NCBI GenBank assembly: GCA_003003725.1
Contig: PVWI01000019.1
Span: 1 to 38,943, forward strand
Length of the DNA stretch: 38,943 bases
Reading direction: 5' to 3'
From: a filamentous cyanobacterium Phorm 6
Lineage (GTDB): Bacteria; Cyanobacteriota; Cyanobacteriia; Cyanobacteriales; Microcoleaceae
In this document: positions 34,205 through 38,943 of the stretch, piece after piece
How the letters are laid out: each line of letters opens with the position of its first letter
Numbering within the stretch: position 1 is the first letter of the stretch
Position numbers and translations under genes: made by a program
The notes under the pieces: generated by a model
Seen by the model: only the letters and a program-made list of their open reading frames with translations
Told to the model about the DNA's origin: nothing
Database searches by the model: none

Positions 34205-34309
34205 TCATTAGTCATTGGTCATTAGGTAACGCCGATGATTCATGACTTTTTTATCTGGAAAACTAATGAGTATTCAAGCTCAAAATCATCCAAACATCAG
34301 GAGTAAAAC

Positions 34310-35377
34310 ATGGCTAATTACGCAATTTTCGACGAACAATACTACCTCGCTTCATATCCTTGGGTCAAACCAGCCATTGATGCCGGAGTTATCAAATCCG
34401 GCAGAGAACACTTTGAAAAATTTGGTCAAGCTGGTGGTCTCACAAAAATATCCCGGTATTTTGACGAATCTACTTACCTTGACGGCAACCGAGACATCGC
34501 ACCCTTTGTCCGCACTCCTAACAACCCAAACGCTCCTTTTGCGACCGGACTAGACCACTTTATCCAACAAGGTTACGAACAGGGTCGCACGCGCGTATCG
34601 CCGGATTATGACGAAGCGTTTTACATAGCAAATAACCGAGATTTGCAGCCGTTTATTCAGAACGGAACTTTCAAATCAGGCTACCAGCAATTCATTCAAT
34701 TCGGGGTAAAAGAAGGTCGTTTTGGAACTTCATTTTTTGAAACCGAATACTTACAGAAAAACCCCGATATTGTGCCATTTGTCAACTCTGGAACCTTGAA
34801 AACTGGTCGGGAACACTACTTCAATTTTGGGAAAAACGAGCCAAGCCGGTCTGCGACTTTTGTCGGAAGTTCTGGGAATGACATCCTCACCGGTTCCGGG
34901 GTGGGGAAAGTTGAATTAATTGCAGTTGAAGTAGGTTTAGCTACAGGTAATGGCTTTGGAAGCAGTCGAGTTTATGAAAGTGATGGCAGTAATGAATTCG
35001 ATATTCTCATTGGCGGTAGCGGCCGCGATACATTTGCGCTTGGTAAGGAGAACATAACCCGTAGGGGATCGCTACTAGGATCGACACAGTTTTATATCGG
35101 GCCGGGTTTTGCTACAATTCGGAACTTTAATCAAGGTCAGGATACTATTCAGCTAGCAGGATCTTTCACACTATCAAATTCTTACTTAGATATATTCTCG
35201 GTGTTTCCCATTAACAATGGTCGAGATTTAGCTATCCAAACGAAGGGCTTTAGAAACGCTATAAATGGAGTGCTATCAACCAGTAACTTTGATACGATCG
35301 CTGTTATTGAAGGCGGCGGAAATCTGACATTGAATCAATTACCATCATCTCCAGATTTTACATTTTCACTTGGATAG
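34310..35377 (+). CDS. Repeat protein with RTX-like C-terminus, paralogue 3
   Basis: 355 residues, the most diverged of the three. The N-terminal repeats remain close to the others (DEQYYLASYPWVKPAIDAGV). The C-terminal domain is longer and altered: EFDILIGGSGRDTFALGKEN, a lengthened loop, then ATIRNFNQGQDTIQLAG and a tail with FDTIAVIEGGGNLTL. Only 105 bases separate it from paralogue 2, so the two may share a transcript. The ATG follows AGGAGTAAAAC, a good ribosome site. The function is not known to me; cell surface, matrix or adhesion are possible. Confidence 0.7.
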   Translation: MANYAIFDEQYYLASYPWVKPAIDAGVIKSGREHFEKFGQAGGLTKISRYFDESTYLDGNRDIAPFVRTPNNPNAPFATGLDHFIQQGYEQGRTRVSPDYDEAFYIANNRDLQPFIQNGTFKSGYQQFIQFGVKEGRFGTSFFETEYLQKNPDIVPFVNSGTLKTGREHYFNFGKNEPSRSATFVGSSGNDILTGSGVGKVELIAVEVGLATGNGFGSSRVYESDGSNEFDILIGGSGRDTFALGKENITRRGSLLGSTQFYIGPGFATIRNFNQGQDTIQLAGSFTLSNSYLDIFSVFPINNGRDLAIQTKGFRNAINGVLSTSNFDTIAVIEGGGNLTLNQLPSSPDFTFSLG

Positions 35378-35447
35378 AAATCTCGAAGATATTCAGGATT
35401 TGCCCGATCGCGGCTGGGGAGTGCGATAATTAATTGTAGCATCCAGA

Positions 35448-35474
35448 AACCGGGTTTCTCGAATAAACCCGGTT
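35448..35474. repeat. AACCGGGTTT hairpin between convergent genes
   Basis: AACCGGGTTT (35448-35457) and AAACCCGGTT (35465-35474) form a perfect 10-bp stem with a 7-base loop, between paralogue 3 and the small ankyrin gene. May act as a terminator in either direction, but T-runs are weak. Confidence 0.65.
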
Positions 35475-35483
35475 GTTAAGTCT

Positions 35484-35960
35484 TTAATGGCGATCGCGCG
35501 CCAGCTTCAAAACCTCAACGACATCTTGATGATGTTCCGAAGATGCCCAAATTAACGCAGTCCAAGTATTATTATCTTTCGCCTTGATATCAGCTCCTTT
35601 ATCGAGTAATAATTGCACAACATCAGTGCGCCCGCTACCCGCCGCACTCATCAAAGCAGTCAAACCAAAAGTAGTTTTAGCATTCACATCCGCCCCAGCT
35701 TCCAGCAAAAGCTGTACAATCTCGCTATGTCCAGCAGCAGCGGCACTCATTAACGGTGTCCAACCGTCATTATCCTGACTGTTAGCATCCGCGCCTGCTG
35801 CGAGGATTTTTTTGACAATTTCAGCATTGCCAGCCTCAGCCGCAGCCGTCAAAGCCGTCGCGCCTTCGTTATCTTTGGCGTTGATATCTGCGCGTTGTTC
35901 GATCGCACTTTCCACAGCCACAACATCACCCATCTTGACGGCATCAATTAAATCTGTCAT
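35484..35960 (-). CDS. Small ankyrin-repeat protein
   Basis: 158 residues with about four complete ankyrin repeats: GATALTAAAEAGNAEIVKKI, GWTPLMSAAAAGHSEIVQLL, GLTALMSAAGSGRTDVVQLL and TWTALIWASSEHHQDVVEVL. No signal peptide or membrane helix; a cytoplasmic binding protein is expected, partner unknown. I place the start at the ATG at 35960 because GGGAGAA lies 6 bases upstream. An in-frame ATG at 35984 would add eight residues (MKGYKGEF) without better support. It is divergent from the LpxB-like gene, sharing a 36-base spacer. Confidence 0.93.
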   Translation of the reverse strand: MTDLIDAVKMGDVVAVESAIEQRADINAKDNEGATALTAAAEAGNAEIVKKILAAGADANSQDNDGWTPLMSAAAAGHSEIVQLLLEAGADVNAKTTFGLTALMSAAGSGRTDVVQLLLDKGADIKAKDNNTWTALIWASSEHHQDVVEVLKLARDRH

Positions 35961-35996
35961 AAATTCTCCCTTGTATCCTTTCAAATATTAAATCCT

Positions 35997-37289
35997 ATGA
36001 CAGTCGATATTTTAATCCTCTCCAACGGCCCCGGAGAATTAGCAACTTGGGTGCGTCCCGCCGTGCAAGCATTGCGCCAGCAATTGGCAAACAGGGGCAC
36101 AGAAGCCCGAATTTCGGTAGTGCTGTCCCCCTGTCCGCACGCCACGGGGAAAGAAGCAGAAATCGCATCTTCCTATCCAGAAGTTGACAGAGTGCAAGCA
36201 CCGGAGCATTTTTTTTCATTCCTATTATCTGGCAAAACTGCCCAAAATTGGGATTGGCACGAAACCGGAGTTGTTTTATTTTTAGGTGGCGACCAATTTT
36301 TTACGGTTGTTATTGGCAAAAGGCTAAAATATCGCACTGTTACTTATGCGGAATGGGACGCGCGGTGGTATCGCTGGATTGATAAGTTTGGGGCGATGAA
36401 ACCGGAAGTTTTTGCTAAAATTCCCCAAAAATATGCTAGTAAATTTGCAGTTGTGGGAGATTTGATTGCCGAAGTAGCCGATCGCAAATCGACTGATTTA
36501 CCTTGTTTCCTGGCTCTGCATGGAAACGCATATCCAGAGGCTTCGCCTGCTCCCAAAATAGAATTAATTGGATTGTTACCGGGTTCTAAGGCGGCGAAAT
36601 TAGCTTTAGGTGTACCGTTATGCTTGGCGATCGCCCAATCCATCCACCGCATCCGACCTCAAACACGCTTTGTAATTCCGGTTGCGCCTACCATAGATGT
36701 GCAAACTATAGCACGTTTTGCTGACCCGGAACAAAATCCCTGCTTACATTTATTTGACAGCGCCAGCGCAGAACTACATTTAACAGAATCACCGTTTTTG
36801 CTGACAGCAAATGGCTTAAAAATAGAACTTTGGACTGAGACTCCAGCTTATAATTTACTATCAGAATGCAGTTTGTGTTTGACTACTGTGGGGGCGAATA
36901 CTGCTGAATTGGGTTCGTTAGCTGTACCGATGATTGTGTTGATTCCGACGCAGCAATTGGATGCGATGAAAGCTTGGGATGGTTTGCCGGGATTGCTGGC
37001 AAATTTGCCGTTAGTCGGTTCTGTTTTTGCGACGGCGATTAATTGGGCCATCTTGCAATTGGGGAAGGGAAAACTTTATGCTTGGCCGAATATTTGGGCA
37101 CAGGAAGAGATTGTGCCGGAGTTAATCGGGCGGCTGGAACCGGATGCTGTGGCGGATTTGGCGATCGACTATTTGAGCCATCCTGATAAATTAGCACGAA
37201 TGGGCGATCGTTTGCGTGCGGTTCGAGGAGAATCGGGGGCGGCGAAAAAAATTGCTGAATTGGTTTGTCAAGAAATTGAGGTGCAATAA
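35997..37289 (+). CDS. Lipid-A-disaccharide synthase-related protein (LpxB-like)
   Basis: 430 residues, resembling LpxB-type GT-B glycosyltransferases but of the divergent cyanobacterial branch usually named lipid-A-disaccharide synthase-related. The N-terminus ILILSNGPGELATWVRPAVQAL is a nucleotide-sugar-type Rossmann start. The middle contains VVLFLGGDQFFTVVIGKRLK and LIGLLPGSKAAKLALGVPLC, the LPGSK motif of LpxB/MurG-like enzymes. The C-terminal part has CSLCLTTVGANTAELGSLAVPMIVLIPTQQLD, the donor-binding region. The real substrate is unknown, and typical LpxB is normally encoded elsewhere in these genomes. ATG with no strong SD. Confidence 0.8.
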   Translation: MTVDILILSNGPGELATWVRPAVQALRQQLANRGTEARISVVLSPCPHATGKEAEIASSYPEVDRVQAPEHFFSFLLSGKTAQNWDWHETGVVLFLGGDQFFTVVIGKRLKYRTVTYAEWDARWYRWIDKFGAMKPEVFAKIPQKYASKFAVVGDLIAEVADRKSTDLPCFLALHGNAYPEASPAPKIELIGLLPGSKAAKLALGVPLCLAIAQSIHRIRPQTRFVIPVAPTIDVQTIARFADPEQNPCLHLFDSASAELHLTESPFLLTANGLKIELWTETPAYNLLSECSLCLTTVGANTAELGSLAVPMIVLIPTQQLDAMKAWDGLPGLLANLPLVGSVFATAINWAILQLGKGKLYAWPNIWAQEEIVPELIGRLEPDAVADLAIDYLSHPDKLARMGDRLRAVRGESGAAKKIAELVCQEIEVQ

Positions 37290-37298
37290 TCAATAAAA

Positions 37299-37478
37299 CC
37301 TTGTAAATATCGTAGGGTGCGTCGCTATCAAGCATCTCCAAATAAACTCGAAAATTTTGCAGCGACGCACCTTACAAAAATAGCTTAACCTTGTAAATAT
37401 TGTAGGGTGCGTCGCTATCAAGCATCTCCAAATAAACTCGAAAATTTGGCAGCGACGCACCTTACAAAAATAGTTTAA
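37299..37478. repeat. Two tandem 90-bp units, each containing a GTAGGGTGCGTCGC hairpin
   Basis: 37299-37388 and 37389-37478 differ at only a few bases. In each, GTAGGGTGCGTCGCT pairs with AGCGACGCACCTTAC around a loop of about 35 bases. The second unit's end overlaps the stop of the Pmp3-like gene. This is the gap between convergent genes. Confidence 0.9.
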
Positions 37479-37645
37479 CCTCGATCGTGCTTAGCAATCA
37501 CCCAAATGGCGTGGATCATACCCGGAAACCAGAAAAAACAGGTTAGAACCAAGTTGATCCAAAAATCAGTACCGATCCCGACAGTCAAAAATACGCCCAG
37601 AGGGGGAATAAAAACGGCGGCGAGTATGCGAACTAAATTGTTCAT
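37475..37645 (-). CDS. YqaE/Pmp3 family small membrane protein
   Basis: 56 residues, too short for a normal ORF cut-off. MNNLVRILAAVFIPPLGVFL, then the polar turn TVGIGTDFWINL, then a second helix VLTCFFWFPGMIHAIWVIA and the tail KHDRG. This is the complete Pmp3/YqaE (UPF0057) pattern: two membrane helices with PPLGVFL in the first and FPGxIHAxW in the second. Members are stress-induced and affect membrane potential or salt tolerance in plants and yeast; the bacterial role is unclear. The stop overlaps the second 90-bp repeat unit. The gene lies just after speE in the opposite reading sequence on the same strand, 40 bases downstream of its stop. Confidence 0.92.
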   Translation of the reverse strand: MNNLVRILAAVFIPPLGVFLTVGIGTDFWINLVLTCFFWFPGMIHAIWVIAKHDRG

Positions 37646-37685
37646 CTCAAGTTACTCCAAACGACTTTTCTCTTTCAGTTTAGCT

Positions 37686-38630
37686 TCACTGACTGACAGA
37701 ACCTTTCCCGAAAAACTTAGGCGGTGCTGCCATAGTGTAAACTTCGGTTTCCTCGGCAATTACCCGGCGCAAGTGACCAGGAACCTGCATCAACCCCAAC
37801 AGTGTAATCCCGTCCAACATCCGCAACCCGCCAGTTGTTTTTTCGGCGAGTATTTTGTCGGTAATTTCTGGTTCTGGCCGCGTGTTTATTTCCTGGCTGG
37901 AAGCTATGGCAAAACCCCAAGGAGCTCCGTAGGTAGAAATAAAGCTGGTGCAGGATTGAACGTTGGGAAATACTGATTTTAGGGTGTTGACAATGCGGGC
38001 GTGCATTTTCATTTCTGCTGGAGAAACGGGGCCCGCTTGTACTACAAAATATCCGTTAGGCGACAGTATCTTGCGAACTTTCTCAAAATACTCCTTGGTA
38101 AACAACTGGAAAGATGGGCCTTCTTCAATGGGATCTGACAAGTCAGAAATGACAATATCCCAATCGCTGTCGGTATTGTCTAAATAATCCAAAGCATCGC
38201 CGATTACTACTTCGCAGCGGGGGTCGTCAAAGGCATTTTGGTGCATTTCTGGCAGGTGTTCGCGGCAGGCTTCTACTACTTCGCCGTCAATGTCGATCAT
38301 CACGACTTTTTCAACTGTTTTCCAGCGCAGCACTTCTCTAATTGTAGCTCCTTCTCCGCCGCCGAGCACGAGCACTTTTTTGGGCGAACCGTGAGCAATC
38401 ATGGCTGGGTGCACGAGGGGTTCGTGGTACAGAAACTCGTCGCCTGTACAAGATTGCCATTTGCCGTCCAAAACTAAGCCTTTGCCGTAGGTGCCGGTTT
38501 GAACGACGTACATTTCCTGGTAGGCCGTTTTCTTGTAAGCGAGCACGCTGATGATACCGTGAACGTAAATATCCCAGGGGGTAATGTACTCGCTCATCCA
38601 AAAGTCTGCACGAACTTCGCTACCTGACAT
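37686..38630 (-). CDS. speE: Spermidine synthase (polyamine aminopropyltransferase)
   Basis: 314 residues. SpeE transfers an aminopropyl group from decarboxylated SAM to putrescine. Visible motifs: the N-terminal beta domain with EYITPWDIYVHGI, the substrate gate GKGLVLDGKWQSCTGDEFLYHEPLVHPAM, the dcSAM-binding VLVLGGGEGATIREVL (87-101), MIDIDGEVVEACREHLP, GDALDYL, and catalytic Asp in ISDLSDP. The C-terminus continues about 40 residues beyond the core and is cyanobacteria-like. The frame has a TTG just before the ATG at 38630; the ATG is preferred. A later ATG at residue 12 is also possible. Related thermospermine synthases cannot be excluded. The Pmp3-like gene lies 40 bases downstream on the same strand. 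Confidence 0.93.
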   Translation of the reverse strand: MSGSEVRADFWMSEYITPWDIYVHGIISVLAYKKTAYQEMYVVQTGTYGKGLVLDGKWQSCTGDEFLYHEPLVHPAMIAHGSPKKVLVLGGGEGATIREVLRWKTVEKVVMIDIDGEVVEACREHLPEMHQNAFDDPRCEVVIGDALDYLDNTDSDWDIVISDLSDPIEEGPSFQLFTKEYFEKVRKILSPNGYFVVQAGPVSPAEMKMHARIVNTLKSVFPNVQSCTSFISTYGAPWGFAIASSQEINTRPEPEITDKILAEKTTGGLRMLDGITLLGLMQVPGHLRRVIAEETEVYTMAAPPKFFGKGSVSQ

Positions 38631-38833
38631 CAATTATTCTCCAAATATAAACTGCTGTGTCGATGTTGTCACAAGTAGTAGTTCTTAGCACACAATGGTG
38701 CGGGTGTGTAAGTGCGATCGACACATTGGAGTGAGATTTCTCAGCAATGGTATAGTATGATTGCGTTCTGGGACATAGCGATTGGCTTTTTACTTGAGAT
38801 TGCTTGTGGGCGATCGCCCTGTCGATGTCCTTA

Positions 38834-38866
38834 ACAGTTGACAGTTGACAGTTGACAGTTGACAGT
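38834..38866. repeat. Heptamer tandem repeat ACAGTTG
   Basis: ACAGTTG four times plus a partial copy, period 7 bases. A third STRR type in the window. Confidence 0.9.
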
Positions 38867-38869
38867 GAA

Positions 38870-38936
38870 GTTTTTAGGCAGGGGATTTAAGCCCCTGCCT
38901 AAAAACAATCCACCTAAAGGTGGGGGCTTAAATCCC
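38870..38936. repeat. Palindromic repeat at the window end
   Basis: TTTTTAGGCAGGGG (38871-38884) pairs with CCCCTGCCTAAAAA (38892-38905); the flanking G38870/C38906 also pair. A second related arm, GGGGGCTTAAATCCCC, follows. The element may continue past the end of the window. Confidence 0.75.
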
Positions 38937-38943
38937 CTATGCT

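Overview
The window looks like a chromosomal segment of a filamentous cyanobacterium, most likely an Oscillatoriales member of the Microcoleus/Oscillatoria type. The evidence is a plant-type magnesium chelatase H subunit (chlH), cyanobacterial GlcD, a DUF4079 membrane protein, a cyanobacterial LpxB-like protein, very many HIP1 octamers (GCGATCGC) and heptamer tandem repeats (STRR) between genes. The species assignment is an inference from style, not from a database match.

Layout. 1-3.8 kb: SDR oxidoreductase, intracellular GH13 alpha-amylase, CpdA-like phosphodiesterase, tRNA-Cys(GCA). 4.0-5.5 kb: a solo TnpB-type insertion element, then a repeat-derived ORF and a frameshifted antitoxin-like gene. 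6.1-11.9 kb: a probable envelope-glycan group made of a polytopic GT-C-like membrane protein, a SAM methyltransferase, a membrane-anchored GT2 glycosyltransferase, a 4-TM EamA/SMR-like transporter and a zinc-ribbon DUF6671-type protein. 12-19 kb: glcD, a sensor histidine kinase broken inside a PAS domain, purH flanked on both sides by MITE-like elements, and a 2OG-Fe(II) oxygenase. 19-21.5 kb: a large ankyrin-repeat protein, an elaborately folded RNA-like segment (candidate orphan HEARO/omega RNA) and DUF4079. 21.5-24.6 kb: a dense set of small toxin-antitoxin modules and fragments (RelE-like toxins, truncated MazF, solitary HicB, repeated antitoxin heads). 24.6-26.9 kb: a TdeIII-like type II restriction-modification pair. 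27-31 kb: chlH. 31.6-35.4 kb: three tandem paralogues of a repeat protein with RTX-like C-termini. 35.5-38.9 kb: small ankyrin protein, LpxB-like protein, Pmp3/YqaE mini membrane protein (too short for a routine ORF scan) and spermidine synthase.

How it fits together. Housekeeping genes (tRNA-Cys, purH, glcD, chlH, speE, DUF4079) are interleaved with an accessory block at 21.5-26.9 kb where selfish or defensive functions cluster. The intergenic spaces are filled with palindromes. Almost every gap between convergent genes carries one, and several form families: GGACTTYAGTCC hairpins, GTAGGGTGCG hairpins, a hairpin repeat with compensatory base changes, and two MITEs that share a core but have different ends.

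The strongest candidates for something little described are the orphan structured RNA at 20650-20990 with no IscB beside it, the zinc-finger-less TnpB element bounded by matching hairpins, and the reuse of one leader plus antitoxin head in front of different tails. All functions are read from sequence motifs by eye; no database search was possible.
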